Positions 26,114 to 34,681 of a stretch of DNA of 64,000 bases are shown one piece after another. Numbering within the stretch: the first letter of the stretch is position 1; the number at the start of each line of letters is the position of its first letter. The notes beneath the pieces are model-generated. The model worked only from the letters and a program-made list of their open reading frames with translations, had not been told where the DNA came from and searched no databases. The position numbers were made by a program, and so were the translations under genes. Source of the stretch: Streptomyces broussonetiae. Its GTDB lineage: Bacteria > Actinomycetota > Actinomycetes > Streptomycetales > Streptomycetaceae. The stretch is from contig NZ_CP047020.1 of the NCBI RefSeq assembly GCF_009796285.1, forward strand, positions 7,626,001 through 7,690,000, read 5' to 3'.

Positions 26114-26563
26114 TCACCCGTGGCTCAGCCGGGCCCGGCCGCGGACCGCGAGCAGGTAGAACTCGCAGCCCAGGCAATAGCCGAAGGCGGCGTTCAGGAA
26201 GGCCGCGGCGAGCGCCGCCGCGCTCGCCGCGATGCCGAGCCAAGTGGCACCGGACAGGTAACCCGCCGCCCCGGCAACCGCGAAGCCCAGGCCGACCGCC
26301 TGTGCGAACCGCGGCGGCCGCTCGTCCTCGAGTTCTTGCGGCGGCCCGAGACGGGGCCGCACCAGCCGGCGGTAGAGCCAGCCGTAGGGGGACCAGCGCA
26401 GTCCCAGAACCGCGCCAAGGGCGAAGACGACGGCCTGCGCCGCGAGCAGCACGCCGCTGCCGCTGACCAGGACGAGAAGCAGAACGAGGGTCGTGAGCAC
26501 GGCGGCAAAGCGCGGCCCACGCGGATCGACGCGGACAGGCACACCAGGGGTGCGGTCGGACAT
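26114..26563 (-). CDS. DUF4395 membrane protein
   Basis: 149 residues, ATG at 26563. It has a short N-terminus with VDPRGPRFAAVLTTLVLLLVLVSGSGVLLAAQAVVFALGA (two TM helices), then SPYGWLYRRLVRPRLGPP, and two further TM helices ending FGYCLGCEFYLL. The arginine-rich 'D.R.PRF.A..T' opening and the C-terminal CxxC are DUF4395 hallmarks. It is usually found beside thioredoxin-like genes, as here, and is presumably involved in envelope redox. Confidence 0.85.
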   Translation of the reverse strand: MSDRTPGVPVRVDPRGPRFAAVLTTLVLLLVLVSGSGVLLAAQAVVFALGAVLGLRWSPYGWLYRRLVRPRLGPPQELEDERPPRFAQAVGLGFAVAGAAGYLSGATWLGIAASAAALAAAFLNAAFGYCLGCEFYLLAVRGRARLSHG

Positions 26564-26722
26564 GAAGGACTCCGGGACGGTACGGACGGATTCTGGCGAA
26601 GGGGGCGCGCGGTCAGCGACACGCGGCGGACCACACCCGACCGAAGTCGATGTGCGCCCTGATCACCAGGAACGTCGCGGAGAACATGCCGTCATTGCAG
26701 CAGTCACCCCCGCCGCGGTCAA

Positions 26723-27004
26723 TCACCGCCCACCTGCCGGACACACGGGATGGCTCTGTTCACCGGTTTCGGTTCTGGCACGAGTTGTGTTGTGTGAAGG
26801 ATCTACGCAGCGTGACTGAGGGTATGAGGGCGTCAGATTTGATTTCCCGGGTGCCGAGCGTTCCAAGAGCTGATTATCGGACAGCTCTTCCTCGGCGGCA
26901 GCTATTCGCTCGTTCAACGCGGCCAGCTCAGCCCGCAGCCCCTCCACCCGATGCCGGGCCGCCTCCTCACGCTGCTTCAGCAACGTCAGCAGTTCCTGCT
27001 CCAT
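26723..27004 (-). CDS. Short coiled-coil protein, probably with a foreign or rearranged C-terminus
   Basis: 93 residues from the ATG at 27004, with GGGAGGGAC about five bases upstream. The first 48 residues (MEQELLTLLKQREEAARHR, then VEGLRAELAALNERIAAAEEEL) form a clear heptad coiled coil. From about residue 50 the sequence (SAPGKSNLTPSYPQSRCVDP...) loses character and base composition drops, suggesting a breakpoint or IS end near 26860. Such coiled-coil ORFs often accompany transposases in Streptomyces, but that link is only suggestive here. Confidence 0.4.
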   Translation of the reverse strand: MEQELLTLLKQREEAARHRVEGLRAELAALNERIAAAEEELSDNQLLERSAPGKSNLTPSYPQSRCVDPSHNTTRARTETGEQSHPVCPAGGR

Positions 27005-27191
27005 GCGTCCCTCCCGGCGATGCCGCCGACGCAACCGCGCCGCGCCCAACCCCCACACCACCCAGGGACTTACCGACCACCAGAACGCGAAACCCCCGCT
27101 GATCACCGTCCCGCGCGCTGAGCACGCTGCGCGCATTCCGTCACCTGACGAGCGGCATTTCGTCGGTAGCCCCTGTTGCTGGACGTGCCAG

Positions 27192-27923
27192 TCACCCCCG
27201 AGAGCTGCTCCAGTGCACCTCGAGGGCGGCGGCAACCTCGGCCGGCTTCTGGATCGGCGTCCAGTGGCTGCTGTCCAGCCTCAGAAAACGGGTGGCGCGC
27301 ACGGAAGCGGCCATCTTCTCGCCGAACTTGACGGGGCAGACTGGGTCGAACGCCCCCCAGAACACCAGGGACGGTCCGGTCAGGTCCGCGAGATCCGGTT
27401 CCCACTCGGCGCCGACCGTCAATGCGGAGCGGTAGAGCTTGAGGATGCTGTCGCGCATGGTCTCGTCCACGCGGCCGGCCGTCTGTTCGGCCAGCTCAGC
27501 CGGGATCTGGAGGTTGTCGGTCAGGTCCTTGGCGAACGCGCCGGGGTCGTACTCCTTGGCCCAGCGGTCGCCCGCGACGGGGTCCTGCCACAGCTTCGCC
27601 AGCGGATGCCAGTCGTACTCGGCGCTGACCGGGCCGTTGCTGCCGGCCCATGTGCGGATCAGATCCGGCCGTACGGAAGCCACGCGCGCGGTGAGGAGGC
27701 AGCCCCAGTCATGGCCGACCAGGTCGACCGGCTCGCCGATTGCCTCCAACCGCTCGATGAGCCAGGAGACGTATTCCTCCTTGGTGCAGTGGAAGCCCTC
27801 GGGTCGCGGCGAACCGAAACCGGGCAGGTCCCAAGCCTCCACGTCGCTGCGGGTCAGGTGCTCGCGCACGTCGTCCCACACGTGGTGGGTGTCGGGTACG
27901 CCGTGGATCAGAATGGCAGGCAT
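27192..27923 (-). CDS. Alpha/beta hydrolase, haloalkane dehalogenase/epoxide hydrolase-like
   Basis: 243 residues from the ATG at 27923, with TAGGAG seven bases upstream. It has an oxyanion-hole strand ILIHGVPDTHHVWDDV, nucleophile elbow VDLVGHDWGC (Asp in GHDWG rather than Ser), an acid-containing strand LVFWGAFDPVCPV and catalytic His in RLDSSHWTPIQKP. The Asp nucleophile places it with dehalogenases, epoxide hydrolases and related enzymes. The substrate is unknown. It sits downstream of a TetR gene on the same strand with a 230-bp gap holding its promoter. Confidence 0.82.
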   Translation of the reverse strand: MPAILIHGVPDTHHVWDDVREHLTRSDVEAWDLPGFGSPRPEGFHCTKEEYVSWLIERLEAIGEPVDLVGHDWGCLLTARVASVRPDLIRTWAGSNGPVSAEYDWHPLAKLWQDPVAGDRWAKEYDPGAFAKDLTDNLQIPAELAEQTAGRVDETMRDSILKLYRSALTVGAEWEPDLADLTGPSLVFWGAFDPVCPVKFGEKMAASVRATRFLRLDSSHWTPIQKPAEVAAALEVHWSSSRG

Positions 27924-28156
27924 GAACGAACTCCTACAAGGGTGGATATTTTTATTGAGAAGCGAAGAACCGGCACAGGGCGGGTAGAGAGGTCGAAGCC
28001 TCGTGCCGCGGGTCAGGGTCTTCGCTCCCACGTGAACGGGACCGAGTGGCGCGGCACTTCGTGCCTGAGTCGTTTCGATCCACACTGGTCAACGAGTCGG
28101 TACAGCTGTCCCGACCGGGGTGAGCACCAGTACCGCGCAGCCAGGCGGCGTTCCGG

Positions 28157-28825
28157 TCATGTCATGGCTGCATCTGGCTGCAGCACAGACACCAATTGGT
28201 CATGCAACACGGCTCGAACCCGGCGTGATGCGGTCTGTGGAGCTACGCCGGCGGCGACGAGGAACGCGGTCGCCGCGGCCTCACCCGCGGGGTCTGCCCA
28301 GGCGGAGGTGGTGTTCTCCTCGGCGAGGGCCAGCATCAGGGCTTCCAGCGCCTGAGCGAGGATGGGCGCGGGGACGTGGTGCGCGAAGACGCCTTCGTCC
28401 TGGCCACGTCGTATGGCCGCCACGGCCTCTTCGCGAGCGGGTGCCAGAGTGGCGCGGATCGTCTCCTCTCCCAGATGGTGTCGCCCCAGGGAGATGAGCA
28501 TGCGGTACTGGTCGCCCACCGCCCATGCCGCAAGGGCCATCCGCGTCATCGTCTCCAGCGGGTCGGCATCTGGGACACGGGTTGCAGGGAACGCCTGTCG
28601 CAGTGCCCGAGCTGCTTCCTGCGTCAACTCGGCGATCAGCGCTTGACGGTTGGAGAAGTGACCGTAGAGGGTGCGTCGGGCGATGCCGGCCGCCAGGGCG
28701 ATGCTGTCGAGACTTGCGTCGGGGTCGTCCCGCAGTTTCTGCCGGGCAGCGGCGAGGATGCGTCGGCGGTTCGAGCGAGCGTCGCTGCGCTGCGGAGTGC
28801 GGCGCGGGGCGTCGGTCGTGTGCAT
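28157..28825 (-). CDS. TetR family transcriptional regulator
   Basis: 222 residues, ATG at 28825. The N-terminal HTH is RSNRRRILAAARQKL, then LDSIALAAGIARRTLYGHFSNRQALIAEL. The C-terminal ligand-binding domain is all-helical (RALRQAFPATRV through AVLHDQLVSVL). It lies between the hydrolase gene (27192) and the alcohol dehydrogenase (28939), all on the minus strand. It probably controls the hydrolase or itself, and no palindromic operator was identified. Confidence 0.88.
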   Translation of the reverse strand: MHTTDAPRRTPQRSDARSNRRRILAAARQKLRDDPDASLDSIALAAGIARRTLYGHFSNRQALIAELTQEAARALRQAFPATRVPDADPLETMTRMALAAWAVGDQYRMLISLGRHHLGEETIRATLAPAREEAVAAIRRGQDEGVFAHHVPAPILAQALEALMLALAEENTTSAWADPAGEAAATAFLVAAGVAPQTASRRVRAVLHDQLVSVLQPDAAMT

Positions 28826-28938
28826 GGCTCCATCTCCACGGGTTCTGGCTGCGGGAAAGCCGCGGGCGCCGGTGTTCCCTCACGCACCGGCGCCCACTCA
28901 CCCCTGCCCAGGGTGGCTTGTTGTCCTGCTGACGGGTG

Positions 28939-29985
28939 TCAGGGGACGAGGATGAGGCGGATCGGGTCGCCGATCTTGTTCTCCAGTCGGTGGACGGCGT
29001 CGGCGGCCTCGACGAGCGGGATGTGGTCCGTGATGGAGGGGGCCAGATCGAGGCGGCCGGCCGCGGTCAGCTGTACCAGCTCGGAGACGGACTCGGGGAA
29101 GCCGCCGTAGTGGCCGCGCACCTGCTTCTGCAGGTAGTTGAAGGTCAGGCCCTCGGTGATGGTCAGTGGCCTGGGGGTGATGCCCACCAGGATCAGGGAG
29201 CCGCCCAGGCCGAGCACGGAGGCGGCCTGGTCGCGGACGGCGGGGACGCCGGCGCAGTCGAAGGCGAAGTCGAGGCCGCGTCCGCCGGTGGCTGCGCGGA
29301 CCTGGTCGGCGAAGTCGGGGGCTGCCGGGTCGAGCGCGAGGTCCGCGCCGAAGGCCAGGGCGCGCTCGCGGGCGCTGGGCAGCGGGTCGACGGCGATGAT
29401 CGGGGCGGCGCCGACCAGGCGGGCGACGCGGACGTTGTGCGCGCCGACTCCGCCGACTCCCCAGATGCCGACGGACTGGGCGGGACGGACGCCCGCGGTG
29501 GCGACGACGGCGGCGTAGGGGGTGGAGACCGCGTCGGGGATGATCGCGGCCTGGTCGAAGGGGAGGCTGTCGGGGATGGGGATGAGGGTGTCCTCGCGGG
29601 CGATCACGTACTCGGCCCAGCCGCCGTCGTAGTCGATGCCGGCGGTGAGCATCTGGGTGCAGGGGCGGTGGCGCACGCAGCCGGCGCACTGGCCGCAGGT
29701 CTTGCCGGCCTCCAGGGTGACGCGGGTGCCGACGTGCAGGCCGCGCTTGAGGTCGGGGCCGAGCGTGTGGATGACACCGGATACCTCGTGGCCGACGGTG
29801 ACCGTGTCGGTGGTGGCGAACAGCGGGACGAGGGAGCCGTCGAGCAGGTGGACGTCGGAGAGGCAGACGCCGGCGGCCTTGACCTCGATGAGGACCTCGC
29901 CCGGGCCCGGCACGGGGATTGGGACCTCTTCCACGGCGAACTTCTTGCTGTCCACGTGGAAGCGTCCGGCGAGCATGGTGTCCAT
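28939..29985 (-). CDS. Zinc-dependent alcohol dehydrogenase
   Basis: 348 residues from the ATG at 29985 (MDTMLAGRF; a second ATG lies three codons on). It is an MDR-family enzyme: catalytic zinc ligands Cys41 (GVCLSDVHLLDG) and His66 (VGHEVSG), structural zinc cysteines 97, 100, 103 and 109 (CGQCAGCVRHRPC), and a GVGGVG Rossmann motif at about 176-181. The gene follows the CYP102-type P450 on the same strand with a 162-base gap, so it may oxidise alcohols formed by that P450, which is inference. All metal ligands look intact. Confidence 0.9.
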   Translation of the reverse strand: MDTMLAGRFHVDSKKFAVEEVPIPVPGPGEVLIEVKAAGVCLSDVHLLDGSLVPLFATTDTVTVGHEVSGVIHTLGPDLKRGLHVGTRVTLEAGKTCGQCAGCVRHRPCTQMLTAGIDYDGGWAEYVIAREDTLIPIPDSLPFDQAAIIPDAVSTPYAAVVATAGVRPAQSVGIWGVGGVGAHNVRVARLVGAAPIIAVDPLPSARERALAFGADLALDPAAPDFADQVRAATGGRGLDFAFDCAGVPAVRDQAASVLGLGGSLILVGITPRPLTITEGLTFNYLQKQVRGHYGGFPESVSELVQLTAAGRLDLAPSITDHIPLVEAADAVHRLENKIGDPIRLILVP

Positions 29986-30147
29986 GAAGATCTGCTTTCG
30001 GTGAGCGGTACCGCCCGGCGGTTCGGGCCGGAGGGTGCCATGTGGTGTCTGGAGGGCTTGTGGTGGCCGGGAGGCGTGGGGGGTTGCAGGACGGGGCCGC
30101 ACGCCTCCCGGCGGCTGGGGGTCGCACGCCTTCACGGCGTGCGACGG

Positions 30148-33100
30148 TCAGGCGAAGACGTCCTGCTGGTAGCGCTCGTCCGCTTCGAGCTGGGCGAGCC
30201 ACTGCTGGGCGGTCTCGTCGTCGCTGCCGGTCTGCTGGCGGTGGATGGCGGCGAGGGCCTCGCGGACGGCGGGGGCCATGCGGCGGCCGTCACCGCAGAC
30301 GTAGATGTACGCGCCGTCCTGGATGGCCTGCCACACCGTGTCGGCGGCGTTGGCTATGGCGTTCTGCACGAACCGGGCCGGGTGGCCGGTCACCGCGGAA
30401 TAGGCGGTGTGGATCTGTGCGATGCCGGCCTGCTCCCAGTCCTGCATCTCCTGCTTGTAGAAGTAGTCGTGCTCCGGGTGGCGGCAGCCGACGAAGACCT
30501 GTGACAGGCCGACCTGCGTGCCATTCGCGTGCTGCCAGGCCCGCTCCTCGAGGAAGCCGCGCAGCGGCGCGATGCCGGTGCCGGGGCCGATCAGGATCAG
30601 CGGCGTGGCGGGGTCGGCGGGTGGGGCGAAGGTCGGGGAGGGCACGCGGACGTAGCCGTAGACGACGTCTCCGGGCTCGAGGCCCGCGATGTAGGCGGAG
30701 CAGGTGCCGCGGTACTGGCCGTCGCCGGACAGGGCCGGGCCTTCCAGCAGGCCGACGGTCAGGCGCACGTGGCGCGGGTTGGCGGACGGGGCGGAGGAGA
30801 TGGAGTAGAAGCGCGGGCGGATGGGGCCCGTCATCTCCAGGAACACGGCCAGCGGCAGCTCGACGGCCGGGAAGCGCTCCAGCAGGCCCAGGACGGAGAT
30901 GCGCTTGCCGAGGATCTCCTTCTGGTAGCGCTCCTCGGCCTCCTCCGTTTCGGCGGTGTACGCCTGGAGCTGCGGCCGGGTCCAGGGGCACTCGGTGTGC
31001 TCGGCCAGGGTCTGGATCTGGGAGCGGGTGGCCACGTCCTGCAGTTCCAGGAACTCGGTGAGCAGGATGCCGGCGGTGACCGGGGTGCCGACCGGCAGGT
31101 GGGTGCGGCCACCGGCAGGCTGGTCGAGCCGGAGCACCTGGTCGTAGTCGACGCCGAGCCGCCTCAGTGCGCGCTCCACCAGGGCGAGTTCGTTCTTGGC
31201 GAAGACGGCCAGGTGGTTGCCGGTGTCGTACGTGACGCCCTCGGGCAGCTCGAAGGTGATGGACTTCGCCGACGGGCGCGGCGGCTCGATCTGGAAGTCC
31301 CACAGGCCGGTCGCGTCGGCCACGAGTTCCTCGTTGGCCACCACGGTGAGCGGGTACGCCTGCTCGGAGACGATGGCGGGACGCACGTCGGACTCGCCGA
31401 GCAGCTGGACCTGGTAGCGGGGGCCGCTCGCCTGGGAGGTGTCGGCGGCGTACTCCTCGGCCAGAGTGGCCCACAGGTTGTCCATCCACCGCGTGGCCAT
31501 GCCGTCGAAGTCCCCGGCGGCGTCCGCGATGCCGCGCTCGACGACCGGGGTGGCGCCTGCGGCCAGCAGACCTTCCTCGATCCGCTTGGGGAATGCCTGG
31601 TAGGTGGCCACCCATTGGGTGTTGCCGGCGCCGAGCAGCGCGTACCGCACGTTCGCCAGCGAGCCCTCGGGCAGCCCGGCGGCGAGCAGGTCGTCGAAGC
31701 GCTGGGCGTTGTCGGGGGCCTTGCCGTTGTAGCTGGCCGCTACCACGGTGAGCAGGCCCTCGGTGGGCAGGTTGTCGCCCAGCTCGTCCAGGCTGACGAG
31801 GGTGGTGCCGAAGCCGGAGCGCTCACTGCGGTCGGCGATGGTGCGGGCCAGGTCCTCGCACGAGCCGAGGCTGGAGCCGTAGGCGACGGTCAGGTTCACA
31901 CCGACACCGCTGACCGCTGCCTGCGCCTGCGTGTCGCCGGTCTGCACATCCGCGACGCCGAACACGGTCCGCTCGTGCTCCTGACGGCGGCGCACGATGA
32001 GCTCGAAGTTGCCGGGCTTGCGGGTCAGCGCCTCCCGGGGGTCCATCTTGTAGTCGCTGGTGTCGGCGAACTTGAACTTCTGCAGCACCAGCGCGAGGGC
32101 CAGGCGGGCCTCGACGAGCGCGAACTGGCGGCCGATGCAGGCACGTATGCCGTTGCCGAACGGCTTGTAGGCGTGCGGGTGCTGCTGGACGCGGTTCTCC
32201 GGCAGCCAGCGGTCGATGTCGAACTCGTCGGGCCGCTCCCACGCCTTGGGGTGTGTGTGCAGCGGGCCCTCGAGGATGAGGACCTTCGTGTCCTTCTTCA
32301 GCTCGTAGTGGCCGCCGATGACGGTGTCCTCCCGCGCCGTCTTGCCGAACGACGGGATGGGAGCCCACAGGCGCAGGGTCTCGTCCAGGATCCGCGGGAT
32401 GACGTCCAGCTGCATGATCGTGTCGTAGTCCGGAACGGTGTCGCCCGGCAGCAGGCGGTCCACCTCGGCGTACGCCTGGGCCAGCACGGACGGGTTGCGC
32501 ATCAGCGAGTACGTGGCGAACGACAGCAGACCACTGGTGGTCTCGTGGCCGGCGATCAGGAACGTCAGCACCTGGTCACGGACGTTGTCGATGTCCAGCT
32601 TCTTGCCGGTCTCCGGGTCGGTGGCCTCCAGCATCAGACCCAGCAGGTCCTCCTCACCGCTGGACTGCCCCTCGCGGCGCTCCTTGATCACACTCTCGAC
32701 CAGTTCCTGCATCATCTGGATGTTCGCGCCGTACTTCTTGGCATCGGCCTTGCGGAGCTTGGTCATCATCGGGAGTTCCTGCGAGCGCCGCAGCGACTCG
32801 ATCAGCGCCTCCAGCAGGGCGTTGAGGAAGGGGTGCAGCTCCTCCTTCCCGAAGGAGTCGAACCGGTAGCCGAATCCGGACAGGGCGATCGTGTCCAAGG
32901 TGAGCCGGGTGTAGTCGTCGGTGATGTTGACCGGCTGACCCTCCTTGCGCTCCCACTTGCCCGCCAGGTTCTGGGCGATCTCCAGCATCTGCCCGAAGTA
33001 ATTCCTCATGGCGCGCTGGCTGAACGCCGGCAGGAGGATCCGGTGCGCCATGCCCCATTCCTCCTCGTGCTGGTGGGCCGTGAACAGGCCCGCGCCCGCG

Positions 33101-33369
33101 AAGTCCCGGACGTGCTGCAGCGGCGTCTTCTCGATCTGCTTGAAGAACCGCGTCTCGTCGGAGACCTCGGCCACCAGGTCCGGGTCGTAGACGAAGATCT
33201 GCTCGATGCCGGCGATGTCCAAGCCGTAGATGCCCTCGGGGAACTGCTTGGACAGCTCGGCGAAGTACTCCACCGGGTTGGTGTCGGGGATCTGCGGCGT
33301 GTTGCCCAGGAAAGGGACCCCGCGCGGGGACCGGATGGGGCGAAGGTCGTTCGCGGAGTGCGTGGTCAT
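30148..33369 (-). CDS. Self-sufficient cytochrome P450 / CPR fusion, CYP102 (P450 BM3) type
   Basis: 1073 residues from the ATG at 33369, with GAGGAGC six bases upstream (an in-frame extension to 33501 has no support). Heme domain 1-~465: I helix AGHETTSG (273-280), ExxR in DETLRLW (Glu330/Arg333), heme ligand Cys411 in FGNGIRACIG. FAGAGLFTA matches the BM3 substrate-channel segment and keeps its Phe87 (here Phe96). An FMN flavodoxin domain (VAYGSSLGSCEDLARTIADRS...) and FAD/NADPH reductase domains (RPRFYSISS, GTGIAPLRGF, YVCGDGRRMAPAV) follow. The family hydroxylates fatty acids and related lipids with NADPH. The divergent TetR gene and four palindromes in the 203-bp gap suggest repression. 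Close to the usual length (BM3 is 1049), with no defect seen. Confidence 0.95.
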   Translation of the reverse strand: MTTHSANDLRPIRSPRGVPFLGNTPQIPDTNPVEYFAELSKQFPEGIYGLDIAGIEQIFVYDPDLVAEVSDETRFFKQIEKTPLQHVRDFAGAGLFTAHQHEEEWGMAHRILLPAFSQRAMRNYFGQMLEIAQNLAGKWERKEGQPVNITDDYTRLTLDTIALSGFGYRFDSFGKEELHPFLNALLEALIESLRRSQELPMMTKLRKADAKKYGANIQMMQELVESVIKERREGQSSGEEDLLGLMLEATDPETGKKLDIDNVRDQVLTFLIAGHETTSGLLSFATYSLMRNPSVLAQAYAEVDRLLPGDTVPDYDTIMQLDVIPRILDETLRLWAPIPSFGKTAREDTVIGGHYELKKDTKVLILEGPLHTHPKAWERPDEFDIDRWLPENRVQQHPHAYKPFGNGIRACIGRQFALVEARLALALVLQKFKFADTSDYKMDPREALTRKPGNFELIVRRRQEHERTVFGVADVQTGDTQAQAAVSGVGVNLTVAYGSSLGSCEDLARTIADRSERSGFGTTLVSLDELGDNLPTEGLLTVVAASYNGKAPDNAQRFDDLLAAGLPEGSLANVRYALLGAGNTQWVATYQAFPKRIEEGLLAAGATPVVERGIADAAGDFDGMATRWMDNLWATLAEEYAADTSQASGPRYQVQLLGESDVRPAIVSEQAYPLTVVANEELVADATGLWDFQIEPPRPSAKSITFELPEGVTYDTGNHLAVFAKNELALVERALRRLGVDYDQVLRLDQPAGGRTHLPVGTPVTAGILLTEFLELQDVATRSQIQTLAEHTECPWTRPQLQAYTAETEEAEERYQKEILGKRISVLGLLERFPAVELPLAVFLEMTGPIRPRFYSISSAPSANPRHVRLTVGLLEGPALSGDGQYRGTCSAYIAGLEPGDVVYGYVRVPSPTFAPPADPATPLILIGPGTGIAPLRGFLEERAWQHANGTQVGLSQVFVGCRHPEHDYFYKQEMQDWEQAGIAQIHTAYSAVTGHPARFVQNAIANAADTVWQAIQDGAYIYVCGDGRRMAPAVREALAAIHRQQTGSDDETAQQWLAQLEADERYQQDVFA

Positions 33370-33450
33370 GTCTTGCTCCTCTGCGGAGGGGGTGGAGGGG
33401 GGTGGGCAAGGGCGCGCTGCGCAGGTCGATGCCGTGGCGCCATACAGAAG

Positions 33451-33487
33451 CATACGTCGTATGGAATTGAAACCATACGCGGTACGG
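33451..33487. promoter_or_regulatory. Two P450-proximal TetR-type operators
   Basis: CATACG-T-CGTATG (33451-33463) is a perfect 6-1-6 inverted repeat. CCATACGCGGTACGG (33473-33487) is a near match. Both lie 82-118 bases upstream of the CYP102-type start and share the pattern CCRTAC-nnn-GTAYGG with sites at 33539, 33562, 42362 and 42396. They are presumed to bind the TetR encoded at 33573. This is inference from repeat and position. Confidence 0.7.
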
Positions 33488-33538
33488 AAAGTGGAGCGCA
33501 ACCCCGGGGCCCAGGTGACGCTGTGGTGAAGCTCATTT

Positions 33539-33576
33539 CCGTACCGTGTACGGAACTGGTACCGTACGAGGTATGG
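33539..33576. promoter_or_regulatory. Two TetR-proximal operators (autoregulation)
   Basis: CCGTACCGTGTACGG (33539-33553) and CCGTACGAGGTATGG (33562-33576) are further copies of the palindrome. The second overlaps the ATG of the TetR gene, so bound repressor would block its own transcription or translation start. Together with the pair at 33451-33487 they fill the divergent promoter. Confidence 0.7.
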
Positions 33577-34274
33577 AAAAGAAGGTGAGACGTCCCCCGC
33601 GGGGAACGAGGAAGAGAGACGTGCCTCTGACCGAGGCCGGGATCTATGCCGCCGCCCTGCGGCTCATCGACGCCGACGGGGTCGAGGCGCTCACCATGCG
33701 CAAACTCGCCACCGAGCTCGACGCGAACCCGATGTCGCTGTACCACCACGTGCCGAACAAGGAAGCCGTGCTGCGCGGAGTGACGAGAATGGTCGGAGCG
33801 CAGTTCCGCACCGTGACACTGGAGGACGCTCCCTGGCAGGAGCGGATCCGTCTGCTCGCCACGGACTTCCGGACCCTGGCGCACCGTCACCCCAAGCTGC
33901 TGGCGTACTCGTTCAGCCACCAGCCGGACTTCATCCAGCCCGACGACCCGTTCTGGACCACCCTCACCGCCATCGTGGCGGCTGCCGGTGTGCCGCAGTC
34001 AGAGGTCTCGGAGATCGCCGCGCTGATGGTCGCCGTCGTCATCGGTGTCCTCACCGCCGAACTCAACGGCGCTCTCCACCAGTGGTCGACCCTCAAGTCC
34101 CACGGCCCTGAAGCCGACGAAGACGGGGCCGCGAACGCAGAACCTGGCTCTACGAGTGCGGCCCCTCAAGGCCCTGACCAGGACCACATGTTCCGCCTCG
34201 TGATGGACACGCTGATCGCGGGGCTGGAAAGCCGGCTCACCGCCGGTCGTGACGCCCGGGACGCCAGCCATTGA
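33573..34274 (+). CDS. TetR family repressor, divergent from the P450
   Basis: 233 residues from the ATG at 33573. The HTH region LTEAGIYAAALRLIDADGVEALTMRKLATELDANPMSLYHHVPNKEAVLRGV is the TetR/TetR_C_1 style. The C-terminal domain is helical, with a Gly/Glu/Ala-rich low-complexity insert (about 180-205) before the last helix. It is divergent from the CYP102 gene across 203 bp holding four shared palindromes. The best inference is ligand-sensitive repression of the P450 and itself, and possibly of the ferredoxin locus at 42.6 kb, where the same palindrome recurs. Confidence 0.9.
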   Translation: MEKKVRRPPRGTRKRDVPLTEAGIYAAALRLIDADGVEALTMRKLATELDANPMSLYHHVPNKEAVLRGVTRMVGAQFRTVTLEDAPWQERIRLLATDFRTLAHRHPKLLAYSFSHQPDFIQPDDPFWTTLTAIVAAAGVPQSEVSEIAALMVAVVIGVLTAELNGALHQWSTLKSHGPEADEDGAANAEPGSTSAAPQGPDQDHMFRLVMDTLIAGLESRLTAGRDARDASH

Positions 34275-34681
34275 GCCAGCCAGCCTGAGACGCTGCGCCC
34301 CAAGCGCTGGCCTCTGAGGCGCGCCCGAAGTCGGGCGATCTCAGGCTGCGACACACGGGAGCCACCCCCGCGTCCCCTCGGGTGAGACCGCCTGGCGGGG
34401 TGGTGCCACATCCAGCCTCTACACGGCAGCCGTATGCCGACGCTGAACCGTGAAATGACCATAGTGGTCGGCTTGTTCCTGGTCTCCCTCCTGGAGGGGA
34501 GACCGTCGGCCTCGTCGAGCTGAATCACCCGCGTCATCCGTTCACCGAGGCGGCTACGCCGCCGAGTGCTCCCGCCCGTGAGCGCGAAGTGGCGCCCCGT
34601 ACCGGATGAGACCTACCCGATCTCTCGGTCCGATCTTTTCTCTCTTCCTCCACCCCCATCCGCTGTCCGGAGGGCTGCCCC
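34275..34681. other. Intergenic region upstream of the MFS gene
   Basis: About 400 bases without a convincing gene. CCGGAGGGCTGCCCC just before 34682 supplies the ribosome site of the exporter. No copy of the TetR palindrome and no clear terminator were seen. Confidence 0.4.

Noticed and set aside
33450..33580. Palindromes as transcription terminators
   Set aside because: They lie in a divergent promoter, have tiny or no loops, and recur as a conserved 15-mer. Operators explain them better.
30529..33588. Very long plus-strand open frame (about 1019 codons) opposite the P450
   Set aside because: It is antisense to a gene with unmistakable P450/reductase motifs, and its translation is low-complexity Gly/Ala/Val-rich. 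It is a GC-bias shadow frame.
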